Assembly: GCF_000716715.1 (NCBI RefSeq)
Contig: NZ_JNYJ01000004.1
Location: 186,001 to 250,000 of the forward strand
Reading direction: 5' to 3'
Origin: Dactylosporangium aurantiacum
GTDB lineage: Bacteria; Actinomycetota; Actinomycetes; Mycobacteriales; Micromonosporaceae
Length of the DNA stretch: 64,000 nt
Shown: positions 16,218 to 24,397 of the stretch, piece by piece
Layout: each line of letters starts with the position of its first letter
How positions within the stretch are numbered: the stretch's first letter is position 1
Made by a program: the position numbers and the translations under genes
Notes under the pieces: model-generated
What the model was told of the DNA's origin: nothing
Databases searched by the model: none
Seen by the model: the letters and a program-made list of their open reading frames with translations, nothing else

Positions 16218-17564
16218 CTACCGGGTAGGCGACACCGTGCGGACGATGCCGGCGATGCGCTCGGCGGCCTCGCGGGCGATCTCCAGGGTGGCGGCCTCGA
16301 CCATGACCCGGACGAGCTGCTCGGTGCCGGAGGGGCGCAGCAGGACCCGGCCGGTGCCGCCGAGCTCGGCCTCGACCTGCTTGGCGGCGTCGAGGACCTG
16401 GGCTGCCTTGGCCGCCGCGGCGCGGTCGCCGACGGGCACGTTGATCAGCACCTGCGGCAGCCGGTGCACGACGGAGGCGAGGTCGGCGAGGCTGCGGCCG
16501 GTGCCGGTCATACGGCCCATGAGGTGCAGGGCGGTGAGGACGCCGTCGCCGGTGGTCGCGAACGCGGGCATCACGATGTGGCCGCTCTGCTCGCCGCCGA
16601 GGGCGAGACCCTTAGCGCGCAGCTCCTCCAGGACGTACCGGTCGCCGACGCGGGTCTCGAGCAGGCGGATGCCGGCGTCGGCCATGGCGATCTTCAGCCC
16701 GAGGTTGCTCATCACGGTGGCGACGAGGGTGTCGTCGGTGAGCTGCCCGGCGTCGCGCATCGCGAGGGCGAGCACGGCCATGATCTGGTCGCCGTCGACC
16801 TCGGTGCCGTCGGCGGTGACGGCGAGGCAGCGGTCGGCGTCGCCGTCGTGGGCGATGCCGAGGTCGGCGCCGTGCTCGACGACGGCGGCGCGCAGCTGCT
16901 CGAGGTGGTTGGAGCCGCAGTCCTCGTTGATGTTGAGGCCGTCGGGGTCGGCGTTGATCGCGATGACGTGCGCGCCGGCCCGGCGGTACGCCTCGGGCGC
17001 GGCGGACGACGCGGCGCCGTTGGCGCAGTCGACGACGACGGTCAGCTCGACGAGCGGGGCGGGCAGCGACGTGAGCAGGTGCCGCACGTAGCGGTCCTCG
17101 CCGTCGGCGAGGTCGGTGACGCGGCCGACGCCGGCGCCGGTGGGCCGGTGCTTGGTGCCCTCGGTGATGAGCCGCTCGATCTCGTCCTCGACGTCGTCGG
17201 GGATCTTGTGACCGCCGGCGGCGAAGAGCTTGATCCCGTTGTCGGGCATCGGGTTGTGCGAGGCGGACAGCATCACGCCGATGTCGGCGGACAGCACGCC
17301 GGTGAGGTACGCCACCGCCGGGGTGGGCAGCACGCCGACCCGCACCACGTTGGCGCCGGCGCTGGTGAGCCCGGCGACGACGGCCGCCTCCAGCATCTCG
17401 CCGCTGGCCCGCGGGTCGCGGCCGACCACGGCGAGGGGCGCGTGCGAGTGGTCGCGCTCGAACAGCGCCTGCGCGGCGGCGATGGCCACGGCCATGGCCA
17501 GCTCGGGAGTCAGGTCGGCGTTGGCGCGTCCACGCACGCCGTCGGTGCCGAAGAGTCGCCCCAC
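16218..17564 (-). CDS. glmM: Phosphoglucosamine mutase GlmM
   Basis: 448 aa. GlmM interconverts glucosamine-6-P and glucosamine-1-P for UDP-GlcNAc. It starts [12 protein letters not shown]; the phosphoserine loop is [15 protein letters not shown], the Mg site is AHDGDADRC, the sugar loop is LGGEQSGH, and the phosphate-binding [12 protein letters not shown] is C-terminal. The start is GTG 17564 because GGAGGT lies six bases upstream and the family starts here; the longer frame to 17630 runs into the rpsI terminator. It heads the run towards alr and tsaE. Confidence 0.97.
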   Translation of the reverse strand: MGRLFGTDGVRGRANADLTPELAMAVAIAAAQALFERDHSHAPLAVVGRDPRASGEMLEAAVVAGLTSAGANVVRVGVLPTPAVAYLTGVLSADIGVMLSASHNPMPDNGIKLFAAGGHKIPDDVEDEIERLITEGTKHRPTGAGVGRVTDLADGEDRYVRHLLTSLPAPLVELTVVVDCANGAASSAAPEAYRRAGAHVIAINADPDGLNINEDCGSNHLEQLRAAVVEHGADLGIAHDGDADRCLAVTADGTEVDGDQIMAVLALAMRDAGQLTDDTLVATVMSNLGLKIAMADAGIRLLETRVGDRYVLEELRAKGLALGGEQSGHIVMPAFATTGDGVLTALHLMGRMTGTGRSLADLASVVHRLPQVLINVPVGDRAAAAKAAQVLDAAKQVEAELGGTGRVLLRPSGTEQLVRVMVEAATLEIAREAAERIAGIVRTVSPTR

Positions 17565-17604
17565 TGCGATACCTCCGTTGAGCTGTACGGCCGCGAACGC
17601 AAAT

Positions 17605-17637
17605 CGGCCGGGTACACCTCCAGGGTGCACCCGGCCG
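17605..17637 (-). terminator. Hairpin terminator after rpsI
   Basis: CGGCCGGGT pairs with ACCCGGCCG and the inner CACC pairs with GGTG, giving a strong stem between the rpsI stop and the glmM start. ATTTG follows on the minus strand, with no long T-run. Confidence 0.7.
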
Positions 17638-17647
17638 AGAAGCTTGG

Positions 17648-18172
17648 TTAGCGCTTCGAGTACTGCGGGGCCTTGCGGGCCTTCTTCAGACCGTACTTCT
17701 TGCGCTCGGTGGCACGGGCGTCCCGGGTGAGGAAGCCGGCCTTCTTCAGCGCGGCGCGGTCGTCGGGGTCGTTCTCGACGAGGGCCCGGGCGATCGCGAG
17801 GCGCAGGCCGCCGGCCTGGCCGGTGGTGCCGCCGCCACGCAGGTTGGCGAAGACGTCGAACTGCTCGAGCTTCTCGACGATGACCAGCGGCTCCTTGACG
17901 GACTGCTGGTGCACCTTGCTGGGGAAGTAGTTCTCCAGCTCGCGGCCGTTGAGCAGGAACTTGCCGGTGCCGGGCACCAGGCGGACCCGGACGATGGCCT
18001 CCTTGCGGCGGCCAACGGTCTGGATCGGCTGGCCGGCGCGGCGGGAACGAGTCGGGGCCGACGCCGTCGCGGTGACGGGCGCGGGGGTCTCGACAACGGT
18101 GGCGACGTCGGCCGGCTCTGCCGCCACGTCGATGATCTCGTCGGTCACGCTCAGTCCTTCGTCCGCGCTCAC
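17648..18172 (-). CDS. rpsI: 30S ribosomal protein S9
   Basis: 174 aa; about 45 N-terminal residues (acidic then Ala/Thr/Pro-rich) precede the conserved domain that begins near [13 protein letters not shown]. The usual C-terminus [12 protein letters not shown], whose basic tail reaches the P-site tRNA, is present. The GTG at 18172 overlaps the rplM stop as GTGA. A second GTG at 18148 with AAGGA upstream is an alternative that would shorten the tail by eight residues. rplM–rpsI is the standard pair. Confidence 0.97.
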   Translation of the reverse strand: MSADEGLSVTDEIIDVAAEPADVATVVETPAPVTATASAPTRSRRAGQPIQTVGRRKEAIVRVRLVPGTGKFLLNGRELENYFPSKVHQQSVKEPLVIVEKLEQFDVFANLRGGGTTGQAGGLRLAIARALVENDPDDRAALKKAGFLTRDARATERKKYGLKKARKAPQYSKR

Positions 18173-18612
18173 TGCGCGATCTGCTTGATCTCGAACGGCT
18201 GGGGCAGCTGGGCGGCGTGCGGGTGCTCGGCGCCCGCGTAGACCTTCAGCTTCCGGATCTGCCGGGCACCGAGGCGGTTGTGCGGCAGCATGCCCTTGAC
18301 GGCCAGCTCGATCGCCCGCTCCGGGTTCTTGGTCAGCAGCTCCTCGTAGCCGACCGCCTTGAGACCGCCCGGGTGACCCGAGTGACGGTAGGCGACCTTG
18401 GACTGCCGCTTGTTGCCGGTCAGCGCCACCTTGCCGGCGTTGATCACGATGACGAAGTCGCCGGTGTCCACGTGCGGGGCGAACGTCGGCTTGTGCTTAC
18501 CGCGCAGCAGCGTGGCGGCGTGCGTGGCCAGGCGGCCGAGCACGACGTCCGACGCGTCGATCACGTGCCACACGCGCTCGATTTCACCCGGCTTCGGGCT
18601 GTACGTACCCAC
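18169..18612 (-). CDS. rplM: 50S ribosomal protein L13
   Basis: 147 aa, normal length. Conserved segments include [34 protein letters not shown] and [15 protein letters not shown]. It is an early-assembly protein of the large subunit and can repress its own mRNA in other bacteria. First gene of the rplM–rpsI pair, with a candidate promoter at 18688–18693. Confidence 0.98.
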   Translation of the reverse strand: MGTYSPKPGEIERVWHVIDASDVVLGRLATHAATLLRGKHKPTFAPHVDTGDFVIVINAGKVALTGNKRQSKVAYRHSGHPGGLKAVGYEELLTKNPERAIELAVKGMLPHNRLGARQIRKLKVYAGAEHPHAAQLPQPFEIKQIAQ

Positions 18613-18687
18613 AGGTCTACCTTGTCTTCCACGTCGTCGGTTCTGGGGTGCGCTCTCATGGCGGCGCTAAGGGGCGCACGACCACCT

Positions 18688-18693
18688 AGCGTA
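18688..18693 (-). promoter_or_regulatory. Candidate -10 (TACGCT) for rplM–rpsI
   Basis: TACGCT lies about 75 bp before rplM on the minus strand, with an imperfect upstream TGACAA about 19 bp away. It is the best promoter-like pair in the 162-bp gap; a weak call. Confidence 0.35.
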
Positions 18694-18720
18694 CCCGAAC
18701 AGTGGGGACGCCTTGTCATC

Positions 18721-18758
18721 GCACAACAGCGGTCCACGATACCGGGCCGCTGTTGTGC
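18721..18758 (-). terminator. Hairpin after narK
   Basis: GCACAACAGCGG and CCGCTGTTGTGC form a perfect 12-bp stem with a 14-base loop, 16 bp beyond the narK stop. There is no T-run. Confidence 0.65.
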
Positions 18759-18774
18759 GGTCAAAACGGCCTCC

Positions 18775-20124
18775 TCAGACCCCCTCCAGCCGAGCGGGTG
18801 ACTTGCGCAGGTACACGAACCAGGTGACGGCGAAGCAGACGGCGTAGAAGGCGAGGAAGGCGATGTAGGCGCCGTCGCCGGTCTTGTACGCCAGGAACGA
18901 CTGCCGGAAGGCGAGGTTGACCAGGACGCCGCCGGCCGCGCCGATCGCCCCGGCGACGCCGATGAGCGCCGTGGCGAGCCGCCGGGCCTGGTTCTCGTCC
19001 GTGGGGTACTTCGCCCGGAAGATCGCCGGGATCATCTTGTACGTCGAGCCGTTGCCGATGCCGCTGAAGATGAACAGGGCGATGAAGCCGGTGAGGAACA
19101 GCGGCAGGGAGTGCTGCCGGGACGCGGTGAGCACCAGGGTGGCGCCGAGGGCCATGCCGACGAAGTTCCAGAAGGTGATCCTGGCCCCCCCGAACCGGTC
19201 GGCGAGGGCGCCGCCGACGGGGCGGATGAGCGAGCCGAGCAGCGGGCCGAGGAACGTGAGGTAGGCCGCCTTGACCGGGGTGTCGAAGTCGGACTTGAAC
19301 TGCACCAGCAGCACCTGGCCGAACGCGAAGCCGAAGCCGATGAACGAGCCGAACGTGCCGATGTACAGCAGCGACATGATCCAGGCGTGCCGGTCCTTGA
19401 CGACGTCGCGCATGGCGCGCCGGTCGTTGGAGGCGTGCGTCAGGTTGTCCATGTAGATGGCGGCGAGGGTCGCCGCGATGACGATCAGCGGCAGGTAGAT
19501 CAGGATGATCAGGCGCGGGTGCGCGGCGCCGGCGGTGGCCAGGACGAGCAGGCCGACGAGCTGCACGGCGGGGACGCCGATGTTGCCGCCGCCGGCGTTG
19601 ATGCCCAGGGCCCAGCCCTTGAGCCGCTGCGGGTAGAAGGCGTTGATGTTGGCCATCGAGGAGGCGAAGTTGCCGCCGCCGACGCCGGCGACCGAGGCCA
19701 CGATCAGCAGGGTGGTGAAGGAGACGCCGGGTTCGAGCACGATGCCGGCGAGGATGCTCGGCACCAGCAGCATCAGGGCGCTGAAGATGGTCCAGTTGCG
19801 CCCGCCGAAGGTGGCCACGGCGAAGGTGTACGGCAGGCGCAGCACCGCGCCGACGAGCGTGGGCGCGCTGGTGAGCAGGAACTTCTGCGCCGGGTCGAAG
19901 CCGTACTTCGGGCCGAGGAACAACACGAAGACCGACCAGAGGCTCCAGATGGAGAAGCCGATGTGCTCCGACAGGATGGAGACGATGAGGTTGCGGCGGG
20001 CGATCTTCGCGCCGCCGTCCTCCCAGAAGGTGCGATCTTCCGGCCGCCAGTCGGTGATCCAGCGGCCGCGGCGGGGGCGCGGGGGCTGCGCGCCCGGCTC
20101 GGTGGTTTCCACGGCGAGAGTCAT
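18775..20124 (-). CDS. narK: Nitrate/nitrite MFS transporter (NarK family)
   Basis: 449 aa with about 12 hydrophobic segments; a major-facilitator transporter of the nitrate/nitrite porter family in the cytoplasmic membrane. The N-terminal RTFWEDGGAKIARRNL is typical of actinobacterial NarK. Gly-rich nitrate-signature-like helices are visible (GGGNFASSMANINAFYP and GVAGAIGAAGG). The ATG at 20124 is chosen; a -10-like TAGCTT (20133–20138) ends eight bases upstream, suggesting a leaderless or near-leaderless mRNA. It lies next to nirBD and nnaR and should feed the assimilation pathway. Confidence 0.93.
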   Translation of the reverse strand: MTLAVETTEPGAQPPRPRRGRWITDWRPEDRTFWEDGGAKIARRNLIVSILSEHIGFSIWSLWSVFVLFLGPKYGFDPAQKFLLTSAPTLVGAVLRLPYTFAVATFGGRNWTIFSALMLLVPSILAGIVLEPGVSFTTLLIVASVAGVGGGNFASSMANINAFYPQRLKGWALGINAGGGNIGVPAVQLVGLLVLATAGAAHPRLIILIYLPLIVIAATLAAIYMDNLTHASNDRRAMRDVVKDRHAWIMSLLYIGTFGSFIGFGFAFGQVLLVQFKSDFDTPVKAAYLTFLGPLLGSLIRPVGGALADRFGGARITFWNFVGMALGATLVLTASRQHSLPLFLTGFIALFIFSGIGNGSTYKMIPAIFRAKYPTDENQARRLATALIGVAGAIGAAGGVLVNLAFRQSFLAYKTGDGAYIAFLAFYAVCFAVTWFVYLRKSPARLEGV

Positions 20125-20252
20125 GGTGCTGAAAGCTAGGTGCGCCACGTTTCGGTCGCGCGCACCGCAACTTGTCCTCGCCGCAACGTTTCCCCCACCG
20201 CGGCGGTTCCCCGGTTGTGAGAACCGCCGCGCGACGGGGAGCGGGCGTGCCG

Positions 20253-20954
20253 TTACGCCTTGGTGAAGGTCCAGGTGCCGGTGTCCGGGCCGCCCTGCGG
20301 CGGGCCGAGCTTGAGGGTGGTGCCGCCGGAGCAGTCGTAGCTGCTCTTCTTCAGCACGGGCTGGGCGTCGACCGCGCCGCCGGTGTCGGCGGTGCCGGTG
20401 CCGGCGAAGTCGGCGATCGAGGACTTGTCGGCGACCCGGACCGCCGCGGGGCTGGTCAGGTCGACCGTGACGGTCAGGGTGCTGAAGTCGACGGTGCCGG
20501 CCGGCTCCCAGGTGCCGGTCGCGGCGGTGGCGGTCTTGATGGTGCCGTTGACCTTGCCGCCGTAGCTGAAGCTGCCCTTGACGTCGCCGCCGGAGACGGT
20601 GAACGCGAAGGTCACCGGCTGCATCGGGGTGAAGTCGACCTGGGTCTTGCCGGCCGCGTCGATGGTCAGCGTGGTGCCGCCGCCACCGGTGAAGGAGCCC
20701 GTGACGGGGCCGCTGAGCTTGCCGGACAGGCCGGTGGCCTTCCAGGTGCCGACCAGGCAGGGCGCCGCGGCACCGGTCCCGGTCGTGCCGCCGGGCGCAC
20801 CGGACGAGGCGCCGGCCGAGGTCGCCGGCGAGGCGCCGGCCGAGGTCGTGCCGCTGCTGGCGGCGCCCGGGGTGCCGGAGCCGTCGCTGCAGCCGGCGAG
20901 TCCGATGCCCAGCGCCGTTATGGCCACGATGGTGACCTTGGCGGTCGAGCGCAT
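20253..20954 (-). CDS. Putative secreted lipoprotein, 233 aa
   Basis: The ATG at 20954 is chosen because GAGGAGG stands six bases before it; the upstream ATG at 20969 is part of that ribosome-binding site. The protein begins MRSTAKVTIV, has a hydrophobic stretch and then a lipobox LAGC, so the mature protein starts at a lipidated Cys. A Ser/Thr/Gly/Ala linker follows, then a beta-rich domain with repeated TGTW/GTF patterns (GTWKATG, GTWEPAG, GTWTFTKA) that suggests a lipocalin-like or repeat-strand barrel. Function unknown; it lies between narK and nirB. Confidence 0.82.
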   Translation of the reverse strand: MRSTAKVTIVAITALGIGLAGCSDGSGTPGAASSGTTSAGASPATSAGASSGAPGGTTGTGAAAPCLVGTWKATGLSGKLSGPVTGSFTGGGGTTLTIDAAGKTQVDFTPMQPVTFAFTVSGGDVKGSFSYGGKVNGTIKTATAATGTWEPAGTVDFSTLTVTVDLTSPAAVRVADKSSIADFAGTGTADTGGAVDAQPVLKKSSYDCSGGTTLKLGPPQGGPDTGTWTFTKA

Positions 20955-21332
20955 CTGGTTCCTCCTCATATCGGGGTCCGTTTGTATCTACCCCCGCGAG
21001 CAGATCGTCGAACCCTACCGTGGGAGGATCTGGCACGTCCGCGACCGCCCAGATCGATCGACCGCCGTCGACGCCGTTGGGCCCCGTGGCGGTAACTTCC
21101 TGCTCAGTGGTCGTGTGAGGCGCTCTTAGCAGGCGCGAAACATTCGGGACCCTGGAGCGAAACCGCTCGGCGGCAGCCTTTTGGCCATGTCCGAAGCGGT
21201 CGCCATCCCCAGCTCGCGCCCCGGCGTCCCGCCGGCCGCCGCCGGTAACAACGCCGAAACCGTGCCGCCATGCCCGCGTCACCCGCAGGCACCACCGGTC
21301 GCAACGGCCGCCGTCGATATGGATGGTGCGCG
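20955..21332. other. 378-bp intergenic region between the lipoprotein gene and nirB
   Basis: Divergent control region for the lipoprotein gene (minus) and nirBD–nnaR (plus). It holds the GlnR-type box at 21126–21163. I see no gene, tRNA or strong hairpin in the remainder, and no convincing -35/-10 pair for nirB. Confidence 0.6.
21126..21163 (+). promoter_or_regulatory. GlnR/NnaR-type binding box upstream of nirB
   Basis: TTAGC-N6-GAAAC-N6-GACCC-N6-GAAAC: two half-sites with GAAAC exactly 22 bp apart (21137 and 21159), matching the spacing of the actinobacterial GlnR box gTnAc-N6-GaAAc-N6-gTnAc-N6-GaAAc. The GAAAC parts are perfect and the gTnAc parts are weak. It is 170 bp before the nirB start. 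Confidence 0.6.
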
Positions 21333-23783
21333 GTGAAGGTCGTCGTCGTCGGCCACGGCATGGTGGGGCACCGGTTCCTGGAGGCGCTGCGCGCCCGCGA
21401 CACCGAAGGCCGCTGGGAGATCACGGTCCTGGCGGAGGAGAGCCGCCCGGCGTACGACCGGGTGCGGCTGTCGGCGTTCTTCGACGGCGCGACCGCGCAG
21501 GAGCTGACCTACGACGTGCCCGACGGGGTCGACCTGCACCTCGGCGAGCCGGCCCTGGCGATCGACCGGGCGGCGCGGAAGGTCACCACCGCCCACGGCA
21601 TGTACGAGTACGACGCCCTCGTCCTGGCCACCGGCTCGTCGGCGTTCGTGCCGCCGATCAGCGGCGTCGACCAGCCCGGCGTGTTCGTCTACCGCACCCT
21701 GGACGACCTGGAGGCGATCCGGGCCCACGCGCGGGGCAGGGAGGTCGGCGCGGTCATCGGCGGCGGCCTGCTCGGCCTGGAGGCGGCCAACGCGCTGCGC
21801 CTGCTCGGCCTGCGCACGCACGTGATCGAGTTCGCGCCGCGGCTGATGCCGGTGCAGGTCGACGAGGCCGGCGGCGCGGTCCTGCGCAAGTACGTCGAGG
21901 ACCTCGGCGTCCGGGTGCACCTCGGCGCCGCGACGACCGCGATCCGCCAGAGCCAGTCCGTCAACGCGACCCTGGCGCTGACCCTGTCCGACGGCGCGCA
22001 CATCCCGGCCGACATCGTCGTGGTGGCCGCCGGCATCCGACCGCGCGACGAGCTGGCCCGCACCATGGGGCTGACCACGGGGGCGCGCGGCGGGGTGGTC
22101 GTCGACGCCGGCTGCCGCACCGACGACCCGGCGGTGTACGCGATCGGCGAGTGCGCCGAGATCGACGGCCGCTGCTACGGCCTGGTGGCGCCCGGGTACG
22201 CGATGGCGGAGGTCGTCGCGGACCGGCTGCTCGGCGGCGACGCGTCGTTCCCGGGCGCGGACACGTCCACGAAGCTGAAGCTGCTCGGCGTCGACGTCGC
22301 CAGCTTCGGCGACGCGCTGCGCACCGACCTGCTCGACGTCGTCTACCTCGACCCGGCCAGCGGCACGTACGCGAAGCTGGTCCTCTCCGACGACGCGCAG
22401 ACCCTGCTCGGCGGCATCCTCGTCGGCGACGCCAGCGCCTACCCGGCGCTGCGGGCCAGCGTCGGCGGCCCGCTGCCGGCGAGCCCCCTGGCGCTGCTGG
22501 CCGGCGACGCGCCCCGCGCCGCGCTGTCCGAGGACGCCCAGATCTGCTCCTGCAACGCCGTCACCAAGGGCCAGATCACCACCGCGATCCACGAGCAGGG
22601 CTGCACCGACGTGGCCGCGCTGAAGGCCTGCACCCGCGCCGGCACCAGCTGCGGCTCGTGCGTGCCGCTGCTCAAGCAGTTGCTCGCCGAGGGCGGCGTG
22701 GTGGCCAGCAAGGCGCTGTGCGAGCACTTCAGCCAGTCGCGGGCGGAGCTGTTCGACATCATCCGGGTCCGCGGCATCCGCACGTTCTCGCAGCTGGTCG
22801 CCGAGCACGGCACGGGCCGCGGCTGCGACATCTGCAAGCCGACCGTCGCCTCGATCCTCGCCTCCCTGCACAACGACTACGTGCTCGACGGCGAGCAGGC
22901 CGCGCTGCAGGACACCAACGACCACTTCCTGGCCAACATCCAGCGCAACGGCACCTACTCGGTGGTCCCGCGCATCCCCGGCGGCGAGATCACGCCCGAC
23001 AAGCTGATCGTCATCGGCGAGGTCGCCCGCGACTTCAACCTCTACACGAAGATCACCGGCGGGCAGCGCATCGACCTGCTCGGCGCCCGGGTCGAGCAGC
23101 TGCCGGCCATCTGGCACCGCCTCGTCGCGGCCGGGTTCGAGTCCGGGCACGCGTACGGCAAGGCGCTGCGCACGGTGAAGTCGTGCGTCGGGTCCACCTG
23201 GTGCCGCTACGGCGTGCAGGACTCCGTCGGGCTCGCCGTCGAGCTGGAGCTGCGGTACCGGGGACTGCGCGCGCCGCACAAGCTCAAGTCGGCGGTGTCG
23301 GGCTGCGCCCGCGAGTGCGCCGAGGCGAAGGGCAAGGACTTCGGCATCATCGCCACCGACAACGGCTGGAACCTGTACGTCGGCGGCAACGGCGGCTTCC
23401 GGCCCCGCCACGCCGACCTGCTCGCCGGCGACCTGTCCACCGAGGAGCTGATCAGGCTCGTCGACCGGTTCCTGATGTTCTACATCCGCACCGCGGACCG
23501 GCTGCAGCGCACCTCGGCGTGGATCGAAGGGCTCGAGGGCGGCCTGGACTACCTGCGGGCCGTGATCGTCGAGGACTCCCTGGGCATCGCCGAGGAGCTC
23601 GACGCCATGATGGCCCACCACGTCGGCTCCTACGTCGACGAGTGGCAGGCGACGATCAACGACCCGGAGCGCCTGGCCCGCTTCGTGTCGTTCGTCAACG
23701 CGCCGGACACCCCGGACCCGACCATCTCCTTCGCTTCCGAACGTGGACAGCCCGTTCCCGTCGTCCTTGGAGTGCGCTCATGA
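21333..23783 (+). CDS. nirB: Assimilatory nitrite reductase (NADH) large subunit
   Basis: 816 aa. NirB reduces nitrite to ammonium with NADH, FAD, Fe-S and siroheme. Domains in order: FAD/NAD-binding reductase (residues 1–~330, VVVVGHGMVGHR); a BFD-like [2Fe-2S] domain with CSC near 406 and CTRAGTSCGSC near 433–444; a second BFD-like part with CDIC near 499; the nitrite/sulfite reductase half-domain; and the siroheme/4Fe-4S motif C-x5-C (SCVGSTWC, near 616) and C-x3-C (CARECAEAKGKD, near 655). GTG 21333 is chosen, where the family's first strand VKVVVVGHG begins. The TGA overlaps the nirD ATG as ATGA. Confidence 0.96.
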   Translation: MKVVVVGHGMVGHRFLEALRARDTEGRWEITVLAEESRPAYDRVRLSAFFDGATAQELTYDVPDGVDLHLGEPALAIDRAARKVTTAHGMYEYDALVLATGSSAFVPPISGVDQPGVFVYRTLDDLEAIRAHARGREVGAVIGGGLLGLEAANALRLLGLRTHVIEFAPRLMPVQVDEAGGAVLRKYVEDLGVRVHLGAATTAIRQSQSVNATLALTLSDGAHIPADIVVVAAGIRPRDELARTMGLTTGARGGVVVDAGCRTDDPAVYAIGECAEIDGRCYGLVAPGYAMAEVVADRLLGGDASFPGADTSTKLKLLGVDVASFGDALRTDLLDVVYLDPASGTYAKLVLSDDAQTLLGGILVGDASAYPALRASVGGPLPASPLALLAGDAPRAALSEDAQICSCNAVTKGQITTAIHEQGCTDVAALKACTRAGTSCGSCVPLLKQLLAEGGVVASKALCEHFSQSRAELFDIIRVRGIRTFSQLVAEHGTGRGCDICKPTVASILASLHNDYVLDGEQAALQDTNDHFLANIQRNGTYSVVPRIPGGEITPDKLIVIGEVARDFNLYTKITGGQRIDLLGARVEQLPAIWHRLVAAGFESGHAYGKALRTVKSCVGSTWCRYGVQDSVGLAVELELRYRGLRAPHKLKSAVSGCARECAEAKGKDFGIIATDNGWNLYVGGNGGFRPRHADLLAGDLSTEELIRLVDRFLMFYIRTADRLQRTSAWIEGLEGGLDYLRAVIVEDSLGIAEELDAMMAHHVGSYVDEWQATINDPERLARFVSFVNAPDTPDPTISFASERGQPVPVVLGVRS

Positions 23784-24130
23784 AGTGGACCGTGGTCTGC
23801 CCGTACCCCCGCCTGGAGCCGGAGCGCGGCGTCGCCGCCCTGGTCGACGGGGCGCAGGTGGCACTGTTCCGGGTCTACGGCGGCGAGGTGCACGCCATCG
23901 GCAACCTCGACCCGATCAGCGGCGCGGCGGTGCTGTCGCGCGGCATCGTCGGCAGCCGCGGCGACGTGCCGACGGTCGCGTCGCCGATGCACAAGCAGGC
24001 GTTCGACCTGCGCAGCGGCGAGTGCCTGGACCAGCCCGGGGTGCGGGTGCCGGTGTACCCGGTGCGCGTGCGCGACGGCCTGGTGGAGGTCGCCACGCCC
24101 GCGGCTTCGGCGGCCGAGGTGGTCACGTGA
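23780..24130 (+). CDS. nirD: Assimilatory nitrite reductase small subunit
   Basis: 116 aa with the Rieske-like fold of NirD. The positions of the Rieske ligands lack the CxH...CxxH set (LSRGIVG and SPMHKQAF), as is known for NirD, which has the fold without the cluster. It is coupled to nirB by ATGA. Its TGA overlaps the GTG of the first of three tandem 30-codon micro-ORFs that lead to nnaR, so this region probably forms one mRNA. Confidence 0.94.
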   Translation: MKWTVVCPYPRLEPERGVAALVDGAQVALFRVYGGEVHAIGNLDPISGAAVLSRGIVGSRGDVPTVASPMHKQAFDLRSGECLDQPGVRVPVYPVRVRDGLVEVATPAASAAEVVT

Positions 24131-24219
24131 GCGGCCCGGAGCGTAGCGGAGTGGCCGCTCACCATGGGCTCAGTCTTGGCTCACGGCGGCGCCGGAGCGC
24201 AGCGGAGGTGTCGTCGTGA
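24127..24219 (+). CDS. Repeated micro-ORF, copy 1 of 3 (30 aa), after nirD
   Basis: 30 codons: MSGPERSGVAAHHGLSLG at the start, then [12 protein letters not shown]. The GTG overlaps the nirD TGA (GTGA, 24127–24130) and its TGA overlaps the next copy's GTG (24216–24219). GGAGG in the codons for AEV stands seven bases before the next GTG. No known family. Confidence 0.45.
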   Translation: MSGPERSGVAAHHGLSLGSRRRRSAAEVSS

Positions 24220-24308
24220 GCGGCCCGGAGCGCAGCCGAGTGGCCGTGAACCATGGGCTCAGTCTTGGCTCGCGGCGACGCCGGAGCGCAGCGGAGGTGT
24301 CGTCGTGA
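24216..24308 (+). CDS. Repeated micro-ORF, copy 2 of 3 (30 aa)
   Basis: Differs from copy 1 mainly at codons 7 and 10–12 (AVNH in place of AAHH) and at a synonymous position in the Arg run. The start overlaps copy 1 and the stop overlaps copy 3, both as GTGA. Same exact length. Confidence 0.43.
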   Translation: MSGPERSRVAVNHGLSLGSRRRRSAAEVSS

Positions 24309-24397
24309 GCGGCCCGGAGCGCAGCGGAGTGGCCGTGAACCATGGGCTCAGTCTTGGCTCGCGGCGACGCCGGAGCGCAGCGGAGGTGTCGTCGTGA
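24305..24397 (+). CDS. Repeated micro-ORF, copy 3 of 3 (30 aa), before nnaR
   Basis: 30 codons, nearly identical to copy 2. Its TGA (24395–24397) overlaps the GTG of nnaR (24394) as GTGA, and its C-terminal codons provide GGAGG seven bases before that GTG. It thus sets the translational entry to nnaR. Confidence 0.45.
   Translation: MSGPERSGVAVNHGLSLGSRRRRSAAEVSS

Larger units (their letters stand above)
24127..24393 (+). repeat. Three exact 89-bp tandem units between nirD and nnaR
   Basis: Unit starts are at 24127, 24216 and 24305, and the next position in the series (24394) is the nnaR start codon. All units share the core CGCCGGAGCGCAGCGGAGG with the repeats at 6.4 and 11.6 kb. Confidence 0.94.

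Noticed and set aside
20955..20969. Lipoprotein start at ATG 20969
   Set aside because: Those bases form the GAGGAGG ribosome-binding site of the ATG at 20954.
24253..24394. nnaR start at the in-frame ATG 24253
   Set aside because: This would include 47 codons of repeat read in another frame. The GTG at 24394 has GGAGG and the GTGA overlap.
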